From contig OX638346.1 in the NCBI GenBank assembly GCA_951813515.1, positions 3,341,617 to 3,405,616 of the forward strand: 64,000 nt of DNA, in the 5' to 3' direction. Positions 27,201 through 35,338 of this stretch are shown in pieces. The notes below the pieces were generated by a model, which made no database searches, was not told the DNA's origin, and saw only the letters and a program-made list of their open reading frames with translations. How positions within the stretch are numbered: the first letter of the stretch is position 1; each line of letters starts with the position of its first letter. The translations under genes were made by a program, and so were the position numbers. The stretch is from an uncultured Pseudomonadales bacterium. GTDB taxonomy: Bacteria; Pseudomonadota; Gammaproteobacteria; Pseudomonadales; Azotimanducaceae.

Positions 27201-28137
27201 GCTGCTGCCCAGGGTCAAAAGGCGTACGGATGCCGACGTCAGGAAACGCCTCGAGTCGAGGGGCTTGCGCTGCTTTCCAACGGCAGGCGTGCCGGAAACC
27301 CTGATCGTCGAGGACGGTGATCACACCGCCGTCGTGTATCCCGCGCTGCGGGACGACGGGGACCGCGTGGACCTCGTCATGCTCGCGCATCGATCAAGCC
27401 AGGCGGCGACGAACAGGCGAGGCTACAGCCGGCTGGCGCTGCTGGCGGATCCGCGGACAAGCCGCTACCTGCGCCGGCAGATAGCGGCGGAGAAAACGAT
27501 GACGCTCCACTACGCGGCCCTCGGCACGAAGGAAATATTGGCGGACGAAATGCTCCTCGCGGCGGCTTGGGCGTGTTTCTTTACCGGCTCTCCGGGCGAG
27601 GAGCCGTCGCTTCCCCGGACTCGATCAGCGTTCGATGCGCTGATCGCCGCACGGCGGACGCACCTGACGGCCGTTTTCGCGTCGGTGCTCGAGGGCAGTC
27701 GCGATATCCTGGACCGGCGCTTTGCGGCGGCGAACAAGATCGCGGCGCTCAACTCCCCGGCGTTCGCGCCGAGCCGGGAAGACATGGTGGCGCATCTCAA
27801 ACATCTGGCGCCCCCTGACTTTCCAAATCGAATTCCGCTGGATAGGTTTGCGGACCTGTCGCGGTACCTGCGCGCGCTGGTACACAGGGCGGAAAATCTT
27901 CCGGGTCGCGTTCCCAAGGACCGGGCGGGTCTGGCCGAGGCGTCGCGTTGGGAAACGCGAGTGGCGTCCGTTTCGGATGCCTTGCCCGGTGACCCGGAGA
28001 TCGGCCAGCTCAGGGACCTTGTGGAGGAATACCGTGTCGCGCTGTTCAGTCAAAGTGTCGGCACGAAGACCAGGGTGTCGCCCGAGCGGCTCGCCCGAGC
28101 ACTCGAACCGCTGGAATCGAAGGCTCGACTCGGCTGA
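24292..28137 (+). CDS. hrpA: ATP-dependent RNA helicase HrpA
   Basis: A 1281-residue DEAH-box helicase of full length. Walker A GETGSGKTT (81-89), DEAH (178-181), SAT motif (VTSATID) and motif VI QRKGRCGR are all intact, followed by winged-helix/ratchet, OB-fold and the long C-terminal domain found in HrpA. HrpA acts on stalled or collided ribosomes in E. coli. The ATG at 24292 has only a weak ribosome binding site and lies 21 bases after the VWA stop. Confidence 0.95.
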   Translation: MTHFDSDEILIRDAYALKAIPKTKRRLSNRQRARIESSKAAYARRDASVPRIDFPRELPIAKHIDEIVALLRSHQVLIVAGETGSGKTTQLPKACLSAGLGRRGMIGHTQPRRLPARAVAERIASELKTPLGGVIGYAVRFSERYGDDTLIKVMTDGLLLTEIRTDRNLLNYEVLIIDEAHERSLNVDFLIGYAKRLLRRRPDLKLIVTSATIDVEAFRAHFDGAPVVAVGGRGYPVEVLYRGQEEGFERALQECLEEIEGGGGRGPKDALVFLPGEREILDTSRWLKREYGDRYDVLPLYARLPAREQRRIFLTGPRRRVVLSTNVAETSITVPNIGYVVDSGNARISRYSHRSKIQRLPIEPISQASAEQRKGRCGRIAPGTCYRLFSQADFDTRPQYTDPELKRTNLASVVLQMRALRLGRTEDFPFIDPPDPRVVRDAERSLSELGALDGERLTQIGRTMARLPVDPRLARMLVAANRLRCVREMLIIVSALSIQDPRERPLDKREAADRKHREHADKKSDFLAFVNLWNALETARRDMTRSAFRRMLEKSFLSPSRVGEWRAVHRQLLLAVKRQGMRLNARDADYASVHRALLAGSLSFIGMRDAEAGMYRGARNLKFRIFPGSGLARGRPQWIVASEIAETQRMYARCVAAVEPAWIEQASASVLKRAFSDPHWDDARGEVVASERVTVYGLPVVERRQVSYARIEPAAAREIFVRDALLGSKSSVSAPFLDRNRDTARKIVELQAKSRRADLLATDRAQAAFYLERLPEDVLSARTLAAWLRRAVPAAVARLHMTEADLLARTDFGVSDAQFPPSLVVDGLELALKYRFAPGEADDGVSVQVGIGALPHLDRSYLDWLVPGFFEQKCEALLRALPKSARRRLLPLGDKARRIADRLSDPARYRREDLRTALAQCIADEFGLRLEAADLHDDRISPFLRMNVQVLDAGGRTMDQDRDVGALKDRLLPRVKRRTDADVRKRLESRGLRCFPTAGVPETLIVEDGDHTAVVYPALRDDGDRVDLVMLAHRSSQAATNRRGYSRLALLADPRTSRYLRRQIAAEKTMTLHYAALGTKEILADEMLLAAAWACFFTGSPGEEPSLPRTRSAFDALIAARRTHLTAVFASVLEGSRDILDRRFAAANKIAALNSPAFAPSREDMVAHLKHLAPPDFPNRIPLDRFADLSRYLRALVHRAENLPGRVPKDRAGLAEASRWETRVASVSDALPGDPEIGQLRDLVEEYRVALFSQSVGTKTRVSPERLARALEPLESKARLG

Positions 28138-28196
28138 CCTGCGATAACAATCTCTAACGTGTTTCTACAGACTGTGAAAGAACTGTGCATATCCTC

Positions 28197-28227
28197 TTGA
28201 CCCATTTCCTAACTATGTGAATAGAAT
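28197..28227 (+). promoter_or_regulatory. Possible promoter of the RiPP operon
   Basis: TTGACC at 28197-28202 resembles a -35 box, and TAGAAT at 28222-28227 a -10 box, with a long 19-base spacer. The 185-base gap after hrpA and the A/T-rich context support a promoter here. An alternative sigma factor cannot be excluded. Confidence 0.35.
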
Positions 28228-28322
28228 CGGGGGCGAGCGCTGGGGAATTTTCCGCGTTCGAGTGTGGTTGCGTACCCTTAACGATGCGTGATCGGAACAA
28301 AATTTTGGAAGGAACGAAATCG

Positions 28323-28619
28323 ATGAACTACAAGGTTAAGCCGATTACTGTTGCCGTCGGTGCAGTCATGACCGCAGGTCTGGCGGGCGCGGCGTTTGCT
28401 GACACGGAAGAGGATCCATTCGCCCTCGACGCGGCTGGCGACGGCTACGAGCTCCTCGCTGGAGACGATGAAGGCGAAGGCGAGTGCGGCGAAGGCAAGT
28501 GTGGCGATGAAGGCGGCGAAGGCAAGTGTGGCGACGAAGGCGGCGACGACGGCGGCGATGACGGCGGCGACGACGAAGGCGACGAAGAAGAAGCCGAAGA
28601 AGCCCCCGCAGAAGAGTAA
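28323..28619 (+). CDS. hvfA: HvfA/bufferin-like RiPP metallophore precursor
   Basis: A 98-residue precursor. Residues 1-26 are a Sec-type signal peptide (TVAVGAVMTAGLAGAAFA) used as leader, as in bufferin/HvfA precursors. The core has EGKCG twice (57-61 and 66-70) and a variant EGECG (52-56); Cys are only 55, 60 and 69. In this family an MNIO enzyme turns the Cys of EGKCG into a thiooxazole or oxazolone/thioamide group that binds copper. The tail (71-98) consists almost only of Asp, Glu, Gly, Ala and Pro. GGAAGGAACG precedes the ATG at 28323. MNIO and DUF2063 genes follow at once. Exact chemistry is inferred from family knowledge. Confidence 0.85.
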   Translation: MNYKVKPITVAVGAVMTAGLAGAAFADTEEDPFALDAAGDGYELLAGDDEGEGECGEGKCGDEGGEGKCGDEGGDDGGDDGGDDEGDEEEAEEAPAEE

Positions 28620-28637
28620 GTCACTAAGGTGATTCCC

Positions 28638-28680
28638 GAAGTGCCGGGTGCGCCTTGATGCGCCCGGTACTTCCTTCTCT
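28638..28680 (+). terminator. Hairpin between RiPP precursor and maturase genes (attenuator-like)
   Basis: Arms GAAGTGCCGGGTGCGC (28638-28653) and GCGCCCGGTACTTC (28660-28673) pair strongly with a six-base loop and one or two bulged or mismatched positions, followed by the pyrimidine run CTTCTCT. It starts 18 bases after the precursor stop. A partial terminator here would keep precursor mRNA in excess over maturase mRNA. Confidence 0.6.
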
Positions 28681-28686
28681 CCAGCC

Positions 28687-29544
28687 ATGAATTATCCCGT
28701 GCAGGGCGTTGGGCTCGGCTTGCGGAGGGGGATGTTTGCCCAATTGGCCGACCATGCGGCGGAAGTAGATGCCGCCGTCGATTTCATGGAGGTTGCGCCA
28801 GAAAACTGGATCGGCGTTGGAGGCCGATTCGGTCGACAGTTTCGCGCATACGCCCAGCGTTTTCCCATGGTCTGTCACGGCCTGTCCCTTTCCCTCGGCT
28901 CTCCCGCGCCCCTCGATACCGATCTGCTCGGAAACATCAGGACATTTCTCGATGAATTCGACGTGCGCTACTACACGGAGCACCTGAGCTACTGTGGCGA
29001 TCACGGGCACCTCTACGACCTCATGCCGATCCCGTTCACCGGCGAAGCCGTGGAGTACGTCGCCGGACGCATCCGGCGAACGCAGGAGATCCTGGAACGG
29101 CGCATCGCTGTGGAACACGTCTCCTGCTATGCCGCTCCCGGCCAGGAGATGAGCGAGCTGGAGTTCGTCAAGGCGGTGATCGCCCGCGCCGACTGTGACC
29201 TTCTCCTCGACGTTAACAACATCTACGTCAACAGCATCAATTTCGGCTATGACCCGGAAGAGTTCCTGGATGGATTGCCCGGGGAACGGGCGGTGTATGT
29301 CCACATCGCCGGACATAGCGTGCCTGCGGAGGACCTGCGTATCGACACGCACGGCGCCGCGGTGATCGAGCCGGTCTGGAATCTGCTCGAACGCGCGTAC
29401 GCGAACTTCGGAGTGATCCCCACGCTACTTGAGCGAGACTTCAATTTCCCGCCGCTGCCGGAACTCCTTGACGAACTCGGGCGTATTCGATCCATTCAGG
29501 ACGCCGCACGTTCAAAGGCGTCCGTGGCCGTGGCGAGCGTTTAG
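28687..29544 (+). CDS. hvfB: MNIO (DUF692) RiPP maturase, HvfB/BufB type
   Basis: A 285-residue multinuclear non-haem iron oxidase of the DUF692/MbnB family. Metal-binding and active-site segments of the TIM barrel are visible: [17 protein letters not shown] (64-71), EHLSYC (98-103), VEHVSCY (142-148), [10 protein letters not shown] (173-182), HIAGH (206-210), DTH (220-222) and ERDFN (249-253). It would oxidise cysteines of the upstream precursor. The ATG at 28687 lacks a clear Shine-Dalgarno sequence, just after the hairpin; a GTG at 28648 inside the hairpin is an alternative. The DUF2063 partner starts three bases after its stop. Confidence 0.92.
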   Translation: MNYPVQGVGLGLRRGMFAQLADHAAEVDAAVDFMEVAPENWIGVGGRFGRQFRAYAQRFPMVCHGLSLSLGSPAPLDTDLLGNIRTFLDEFDVRYYTEHLSYCGDHGHLYDLMPIPFTGEAVEYVAGRIRRTQEILERRIAVEHVSCYAAPGQEMSELEFVKAVIARADCDLLLDVNNIYVNSINFGYDPEEFLDGLPGERAVYVHIAGHSVPAEDLRIDTHGAAVIEPVWNLLERAYANFGVIPTLLERDFNFPPLPELLDELGRIRSIQDAARSKASVAVASV

Positions 29545-29547
29545 AAC

Positions 29548-30360
29548 GTGCGCGGCAGGAATCTGCCAGGATATCGCGCCACCCAGTTCGACTTCGCGGC
29601 GTACATTCGTCGTCCCGATCGCAACCCGCCGCCCGCTGGTGTTCCGTTGCGGCGCATGGGTGTCTACGCGAACCTCGTCTACCAGAACATCGAGAACTTC
29701 CTCGCGGGGACGTTTCGCGTCGCCCGCCGCATCCTGAGCGATGCGCACTGGGAGGCGATGGTGCGAGACTTCATCCATCGCCATGTGTCCAGCTCGCCAT
29801 ATTTCCGGCAGATTCCCGAGGAGTTCCTGGCCTACCTCGAGACCGAGCGCGATGCGTCCGGGGATCCCCCTTTTCTGCTGGAGCTGTGCCACTTCGAGTG
29901 GGTGGCGTTCGCGCTCAACCTGTCCGACGCAGAACCGTTCGGCATGCCCTCCGGCGAATCATCGGAGGAAGGCGCCGAAGCCGCCTCCGTCCTGGACCTT
30001 CCCCTCGCGCTATCGCCGGTAGCCATGCCGCTACGCTATCGATTCCCGGTGCATCGCATAGGATCCGACTTTCAGCCAGCGACCCGGCCGGAAGAAGCTA
30101 CGTGGCTTATCGGATACCGGGATGAGACGGAGCGCGTGCGGATCATGTCGTCCAACGAAGTGACGGTGCGCCTGCTGCAGATCCTGGGCGACGCCCCCTC
30201 GGCCCGACATGCGCTGAAGCAGGTCGCCGCCGAACTCGGGCGCGACTCCGAGCGGATCATCGAGTTCGGCGCGGACATCCTGCAACGGCTCACCACGCTG
30301 GGGATAGTCGGATCTCCCGGCGAGAATCCTGCGGCAAGCCCGCCCAACTTGCCCGCATGA
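29548..30360 (+). CDS. hvfC: DUF2063 RiPP maturation partner, HvfC/BufC type
   Basis: A 270-residue protein. The N-terminal part (about 12-115) is DUF2063 (QFDFAAYIRRPDRNPPPAG; RRMGVYANLVYQNIENFLAG; YLETERDASGDPPFLLELCH), the helical domain that delivers precursor to the MNIO enzyme. The rest is the usual second domain with RVIGYRDE-like (LIGYRDETERVRIMSSNE) segment. The GTG at 29548 directly follows the maturase stop, so the pair is tightly coupled. No DoxX-type membrane gene follows, unlike many related operons. Confidence 0.9.
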   Translation: MRGRNLPGYRATQFDFAAYIRRPDRNPPPAGVPLRRMGVYANLVYQNIENFLAGTFRVARRILSDAHWEAMVRDFIHRHVSSSPYFRQIPEEFLAYLETERDASGDPPFLLELCHFEWVAFALNLSDAEPFGMPSGESSEEGAEAASVLDLPLALSPVAMPLRYRFPVHRIGSDFQPATRPEEATWLIGYRDETERVRIMSSNEVTVRLLQILGDAPSARHALKQVAAELGRDSERIIEFGADILQRLTTLGIVGSPGENPAASPPNLPA

Positions 30361-30452
30361 ACCGGTGCTGAATTGATTGTTCGATCCGTCTTGTCGTGGG
30401 CGTTGGAAAGGAGTAGGGTGCGCGCCCTATCTCCACCACGTGCGGAAATCCA

Positions 30453-31565
30453 ATGTCCATCGTGGTGATGGATGACGATGACGCGATTGCCGCGTCGTTA
30501 GTCCAGCGCCTGACTGAACTAGGTTACGACTCGACCCGCGCCCACGCGGATCAGTTGGGGGTTCTAGATGCCGCCGACATGTTCCTCCTCGGCTTTCGTG
30601 ATGCCGCTTGGCTCGTAACTCTGGCACGTCCCCTGGCGCGAAGAATGGAGCGCGTTCCGGCCGTGCTTGTCGCCCTTACCCCGCCATCGGCCCCGGACCT
30701 CACCCTGGCGATGGCGCTCGGGTTTACCGACGTTCTGCCGTGGCCGGCGCGAGCGGGCACCATCGCGGAGATCGTCGACAGGAACATTCACCGTTCACGG
30801 GTTCGTCGCGCCAATGATCCCGCCCTGTTCCAGCAGGTAAGCGACCTCGAACAGGATCAGCGGGCGGGTCGCTATATCCAGATGGGCATGCTGCCGCCCA
30901 ATCCCGTCGCGATAGACCAATACCGCTTGCGACACCGCATTCAGCCGTCCCTGCTGTTGTCCGGTGACTTCGTGGACTATTTTCGGATCACCGACGACCA
31001 CTTCGTCTTCTATATCGCCGACGTGTCCGGTCACGGTGCGTCGTCCGCGTTCGTCACCGTGATCCTGAAGAACTTCTCGCGCCGTCTCAGGCGCGAGTAC
31101 CGTTCCAGCATGCTTCGCGCGCCGGGGGAGATTCTCGTCGCCCTGAATCGCGAGATTCTCGACAATCGCATCGACAAGCACGTGGCCATGTTCATCGGCG
31201 TCGTCAACCTGAGGACCAATGAACTGTGCTACGCCAACGGTGGACACCTGCTGCATGCCATTCATGTTCGGGACAGCGAGTCCCGGCTGCTTGAACTGGC
31301 AGGCAAGCCGGTGGGACTGTTCGATCAGGTCGAATACGTGTCGGCATCAACCGAACTGGAGGAGGGCGACAACCTCGTGATGCTGTCGGACGGCATCCTC
31401 GAAGTGATGCCGGAAACCGGCTTCGCGAACAAGGAGACGCGATTGCGGCGCGGTGCGGTGGAGTGCGGAGCGGACATCGATCAGTTCTGGTCCGCGATCG
31501 GCATCGATGCCACGGTTGTCGGCCCCGACGACGTCACCTGTCTCATGGTCGGTTGCGAAGGGTAG
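30453..31565 (+). CDS. HsbR-like PP2C (SpoIIE) phosphatase with degenerate receiver
   Basis: A 370-residue protein. Residues 1-115 have a receiver-like fold (VVMDDDDAIAASLVQRL) but the expected phosphorylated Asp is replaced (ADMFLLGFRD, Gly47). Residues 140-368 are a SpoIIE/RsbU-type phosphatase: SGDFVDYFRI, ADVSGHGASSAFVTV, YANGGH, LVMLSDGILEVM and DDVTCLMV. The STAS protein follows six bases later. This is the HsbR/HsbA layout of Pseudomonas, where the phosphatase acts on the STAS antagonist to control an anti-sigma partner or diguanylate cyclase. The partner is not in the window. Confidence 0.85.
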   Translation: MSIVVMDDDDAIAASLVQRLTELGYDSTRAHADQLGVLDAADMFLLGFRDAAWLVTLARPLARRMERVPAVLVALTPPSAPDLTLAMALGFTDVLPWPARAGTIAEIVDRNIHRSRVRRANDPALFQQVSDLEQDQRAGRYIQMGMLPPNPVAIDQYRLRHRIQPSLLLSGDFVDYFRITDDHFVFYIADVSGHGASSAFVTVILKNFSRRLRREYRSSMLRAPGEILVALNREILDNRIDKHVAMFIGVVNLRTNELCYANGGHLLHAIHVRDSESRLLELAGKPVGLFDQVEYVSASTELEEGDNLVMLSDGILEVMPETGFANKETRLRRGAVECGADIDQFWSAIGIDATVVGPDDVTCLMVGCEG

Positions 31566-31570
31566 CGGGC

Positions 31571-32125
31571 ATGAGCGAACAGCAGACCGCGCGCGCGTTG
31601 ACTGAGCGCCCGCCCTCGGTACCGAGGACCCCTGGCCGAATCCTGGTCGCAGACCAGGACGGCATGTACCTGATCAAGTTCGTCGGCGATGTACGCGTGA
31701 ACCTGTGTGCGGCGGTGGACGACTTTCTCTCCGAGATGTTCCGGGACGAAGATTTCAAATCCGTGTTGGTCGACCTGACGGCCACCGAGGGGATTGACAG
31801 CACGTCGCTCGGTATTCTTGCCAAACTGTCCATCCAGGCTTCGGACCTGTATGGATTCACGCCAACCCTCGTGTCGACGAACTCGGACGTCACGCGCGTG
31901 CTGCGGACCGTGGGTTTCGACGACGTCTTCCACATCGTCGAGAAGCCGCTCGTGGAGGAGGGGCAGATCGCCGAGTTGCCGCGGGCGGAGACCTCGGTCG
32001 AGGACCTGCGCCGGCGGGTGCTGGACGCGCACAGGGCGTTGATGGGATTGAACGAGTCGAACCGAGAGAAGTTCCGGGATCTCGTCGCCACGTTGGAAGC
32101 GGTCGAGCCGCCGAACCGGCTGTAG
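31571..32125 (+). CDS. HsbA-like STAS anti-sigma factor antagonist
   Basis: A 184-residue protein with a STAS domain from about residue 22 to 125. The phosphorylatable serine segment is GIDSTSLGIL (Ser77 or Ser79), preceded by the strand VLVDLTAT. The C-terminal 55 residues are helical and extra. It is likely dephosphorylated by the phosphatase encoded directly upstream (six-base gap). The HsbA name is a family guess. Confidence 0.82.
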   Translation: MSEQQTARALTERPPSVPRTPGRILVADQDGMYLIKFVGDVRVNLCAAVDDFLSEMFRDEDFKSVLVDLTATEGIDSTSLGILAKLSIQASDLYGFTPTLVSTNSDVTRVLRTVGFDDVFHIVEKPLVEEGQIAELPRAETSVEDLRRRVLDAHRALMGLNESNREKFRDLVATLEAVEPPNRL

Positions 32126-32164
32126 CCTGGCAAACGATTCCTGGCGCTTTGGCGGCCGCGTAAT

Positions 32165-32614
32165 TCAGGCGTGTTCTCTCGCTGCCAGCTTGGTCGCGAT
32201 GAAATCCTCATGGCTGAGATATAGCAGGTCCGCGATCCTGCGTATGGCGTGCTCCTCGTAGTGGTGTTGCTCGCCGCTGAAGCGGGTCAGCCGCCACAGT
32301 TCCGTGAGCAACGCGGTCTTTTCTTCCAGGGTGAGCGCGTCGTTCAGGGTGCGCGTGAACGGGAACAGGCCAGTGCTCTCATCGTGATCCTCTCTGGCTC
32401 GGCGAATGAGCGCCTCTATCGCGCCGTCTTCCATGTCGTAGAGCGACCTGAGAGTGCGTCGAACGGCGTCGAGTTCACGCGGATCGATCTCGTGGTCGGC
32501 CCACGCCACCTCCAGAAGCAGCATGGCGGCAGCCTGTGCGACGGAAACCGCTTCGTCGGGGACGCTTGATGCCGCCGTCTGCTGCCGGACAAGCTGTCTC
32601 AGCTTTTCAAACAC
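32165..32614 (-). CDS. TerB-family (DjlA-N-like) protein
   Basis: A 149-residue helical protein with the TerB features AAMLLLEVAWADHEIDPRE (acidic metal-binding loop DHEIDPRE) and IADLLYLSHEDFIATK. The role in proteobacteria is unsettled: tellurite response or envelope stress have been proposed for relatives. It is convergent to the STAS gene and divergent from lpxC. There are no ter operon neighbours. Confidence 0.85.
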   Translation of the reverse strand: MFEKLRQLVRQQTAASSVPDEAVSVAQAAAMLLLEVAWADHEIDPRELDAVRRTLRSLYDMEDGAIEALIRRAREDHDESTGLFPFTRTLNDALTLEEKTALLTELWRLTRFSGEQHHYEEHAIRRIADLLYLSHEDFIATKLAAREHA

Positions 32615-32685
32615 CGACCGGATCCGTGTCGTTGGCCCGCATCCGCAGATTCCCCATCTTTTTCCGTCTATTCCTCCATTTTTCC

Positions 32686-32714
32686 TTCATTTTGATGTTC
32701 CTTGCGTTTATGAT
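32686..32714 (+). promoter_or_regulatory. Possible lpxC promoter
   Basis: TATGAT at 32709-32714 is a good -10 box; 17 bases upstream lies TTCATT (32686-32691), a weak -35 box. The region is A/T-rich compared with its surroundings and lies 49 bases before the lpxC start. Confidence 0.4.
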
Positions 32715-32762
32715 GCGCGCACTTGGCCGAATGCTAAGCACGCCTACCGGACAAACCAAATA

Positions 32763-33668
32763 ATGCTAAGTCAAAAAACCATTCGCGCTCCTGTGCACGC
32801 TATCGGAATCGGCGTGCACTCGGGCAGAAACGTGCGCATGACGCTTCGCCCTGCCGACGCCGATACCGGGGTCCGTTTCATTCGCACCGATATCAGGAAT
32901 TCCCGCCCCGTCCGTGCCCTCGTGCAGAACGTATCGGACACGACCCTGTCCACCAGCATTATTCAGGATGGTGTGCAGGTTGCGACGGTGGAACACCTGA
33001 TGTCGGGCCTATGGGGCCTCGGAATCGACAATCTCCTGGTCGAGCTTTCCGGTGAGGAAGTACCGATCATGGATGGAAGCGCCGCGCCGTTCGTCAACCT
33101 GATCCGAAGCGTTGGCATCCAGGAATTGCCCGCCGCCAAGAAACTGTTGCGGATCACGCGCAAGATCATGGTGTCGCAAGGCGAGGCCTGGGCATCCCTT
33201 GCGCCCTACAGCGGGTTCAAGGCGGCGTACACCTTCGTCAAGGACAATCCGGTCTACAAGCGGTACCCGAAGTTTGCGGAACTCGACTTCGCGCAAAGCT
33301 CGTACATCAAAGAGGTGAGCCGTGCCCGATCGTTTGGCGAAGTTGAAGAACTCGAGCAGGCCCAGGCTATCAACCGATGTCTCGGTTCGAGCCTCGAGAA
33401 CGCGGTAGGCATCGACGGCCGCGGCGTCATGAACGTGGGCGGACTGCGCTACGAGGACGAATTCGTCAAGCACAAGCTGCTCGACGCCATCGGCGACCTC
33501 TACCTCCTTGGCAGGCCGGTCATCGGTTCGTTCGAAGGCTACATGTCGGGCCACGCGCTCAACAACAAGCTTGCCCGCGCGCTCCTGCGGGTCGATGACG
33601 CATGGGAGCTGGTGACGGGAGACGAAGCGGAGGTCATGGACGAAGTCGCGGCTGCGAACATCGTCTGA
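32763..33668 (+). CDS. lpxC: UDP-3-O-acyl-N-acetylglucosamine deacetylase LpxC
   Basis: A 301-residue zinc deacetylase, the committed step of lipid A synthesis. Zinc ligands fit His78 (VEHLMSGL), His237 and Asp241 (HKLLDAIGD), with catalytic His264 (SGHALNNKL). The start MLSQKTIRAPVHAIGIGVHSG is standard. In E. coli lpxC ends the cell division cluster after ftsZ; here a TerB-like gene lies upstream and gltX downstream, so the location differs. Confidence 0.97.
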   Translation: MLSQKTIRAPVHAIGIGVHSGRNVRMTLRPADADTGVRFIRTDIRNSRPVRALVQNVSDTTLSTSIIQDGVQVATVEHLMSGLWGLGIDNLLVELSGEEVPIMDGSAAPFVNLIRSVGIQELPAAKKLLRITRKIMVSQGEAWASLAPYSGFKAAYTFVKDNPVYKRYPKFAELDFAQSSYIKEVSRARSFGEVEELEQAQAINRCLGSSLENAVGIDGRGVMNVGGLRYEDEFVKHKLLDAIGDLYLLGRPVIGSFEGYMSGHALNNKLARALLRVDDAWELVTGDEAEVMDEVAAANIV

Positions 33669-33677
33669 AGACGCCGA

Positions 33678-33693
33678 GGCCCCGCCTGGGGCC
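33678..33693 (+). terminator. Hairpin after lpxC
   Basis: GGCCCC (33678-33683), loop GCCT, GGGGCC (33688-33693), followed by ACTTTCC. A short perfect stem nine bases after the stop; the T run is poor. Confidence 0.45.
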
Positions 33694-33791
33694 ACTTTCC
33701 TGACCGACAGTTTCGTCGCGATATGGACCATCGCCGGTCAGGTGACGTCGTTCCCCTATAATATTGGCCGATTCCGCTGTCCGTATTCCGG

Positions 33792-35276
33792 ATGACTGTT
33801 CGCACCCGCGTCGCGCCTTCGCCCACCGGCGACCCCCATGTAGGCACAGCCTACGTGGCGCTGTTCAACTCGGTCTTCGCCCGCCGCCACGGTGGCCAGT
33901 TCATCCTGCGGATCGAGGATACCGACAGGGAACGATCCGACGTTGCATCGGAGTCCATGATCATGGATGCGCTGCGATGGACGGGCATCGAGTGGGACGA
34001 GGGCCCGGACCGGGGAGGGCCCTGCGGTCCCTACCGGCAAAGCGAGCGCGTGGACATCTACCGCCGCCACGCGCAACGTCTCGTGGACGAGGACAGGGCC
34101 TTTTGCTGCTTCTGCACGCCTGATCGCCTGGATGCGTTGCGGCGCGCGCAGCGCCAACGCGGCGAGACGTCCCGCTACGACGGTCTGTGCGCGGGTCTGG
34201 ACCCGGCGGTCGCCGCCTCCCGGGTGGAGGCGGGAGAGCCGCACGTCGTGCGCATGCGCGTGCCGTCGGACGGCGCCTGCCGTTTCAAGGACCGGCTGCG
34301 CGGCGTGATCGAGATTCCCTGGTCCCAGGTGGACATGCAGATCCTGCTGAAGAGCGACGGGTTCCCCACCTACCACCTCGCTGTCGTTGTTGACGACCAT
34401 ATGATGGGCATCACCCATGTCCTGCGCGGCGATGACTGGATCACCTCGACGCCGAAGCACGAGCTACTGTATCGTCACTTCGGCTGGGACATGCCGGAGC
34501 ACGCGCACCTGCCGCTCCTGCGCAACCCGGACCGGAGCAAGCTATCCAAGCGCAAGAATCCCACGAGCCTGCATTACTTTCGCGATGTCGGCTATCTGCC
34601 CGAAGCGCTCCTGAACTATCTCGGCCTGATGGGGTGGTCGATGCCGGATGAGCGCGAGCTATTCAGCGTCGACGAAATGATCGCGGAGTTCGATCTGGAC
34701 CGCGTCTCCACGGGCGGGCCGGTCTTCGATCTGGAAAAGCTCAACTGGCTGAACGGCCAGTACATCCGCAACCTGTCGCCGGCAGAGTTCGCCGACCGAG
34801 TCGGACAGTGGGCGCTCAACCGCGACAGGCTCGAGCGACTTGTGCCGATGATCCAGTCCCGCACCGAGCGCCTGATCGACCTCGCGCCCCAGGTCGACTA
34901 CCTGTTGGGTGAGCGCCGGGCGCTGTCCGCAGATCTGTTCCAGCACAGGACGTTAACGGAAGAGGACTGCAAGCGCGTTCTGCACCACGCTCTCGCGATG
35001 ATGACGACGCTGCGTGCATGGGAAGGAAGCGTACTGATGCGGGAATGCAGGGCGCTGTCCGAGAAGATGGACATCAAGCTGCGCGATTTCCTGTTCCCGC
35101 TGTTCGTGGCGGTCTCCGGTCGCGCGACGGCGCTGCCGCTGTTCGACTCCATGGCGTTTCTCGGTGCGGACCTGACGCGCACGCGCTTGCGCTCGGCAAT
35201 AGTCGCGCTGGGTGGCATCTCGAAAAAGGCCACGAAGCGGCTGGACAAAGAGTTCGCAGCCCTCGCGCAAAATTGA
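33792..35276 (+). CDS. gltX: Glutamate-tRNA ligase
   Basis: A 494-residue class I synthetase with HVGTA (16-20, HIGH equivalent) and KLSKR (250-254, KMSKS equivalent), full length for GltX. The anticodon-binding C-terminal half is complete. It charges tRNA-Glu; N-terminal RVAPSPTGDPHVG is standard. A tRNA-Ala gene follows, a pairing also common near gltX in other gammaproteobacteria. The ATG at 33792 has no strong Shine-Dalgarno sequence. Confidence 0.96.
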   Translation: MTVRTRVAPSPTGDPHVGTAYVALFNSVFARRHGGQFILRIEDTDRERSDVASESMIMDALRWTGIEWDEGPDRGGPCGPYRQSERVDIYRRHAQRLVDEDRAFCCFCTPDRLDALRRAQRQRGETSRYDGLCAGLDPAVAASRVEAGEPHVVRMRVPSDGACRFKDRLRGVIEIPWSQVDMQILLKSDGFPTYHLAVVVDDHMMGITHVLRGDDWITSTPKHELLYRHFGWDMPEHAHLPLLRNPDRSKLSKRKNPTSLHYFRDVGYLPEALLNYLGLMGWSMPDERELFSVDEMIAEFDLDRVSTGGPVFDLEKLNWLNGQYIRNLSPAEFADRVGQWALNRDRLERLVPMIQSRTERLIDLAPQVDYLLGERRALSADLFQHRTLTEEDCKRVLHHALAMMTTLRAWEGSVLMRECRALSEKMDIKLRDFLFPLFVAVSGRATALPLFDSMAFLGADLTRTRLRSAIVALGGISKKATKRLDKEFAALAQN

Positions 35277-35338
35277 CACGGGGAATGGGGCGCATATCAT
35301 CGCGCGCCTGACATCGCGTGCAACGCGCGCTGTTTCCT

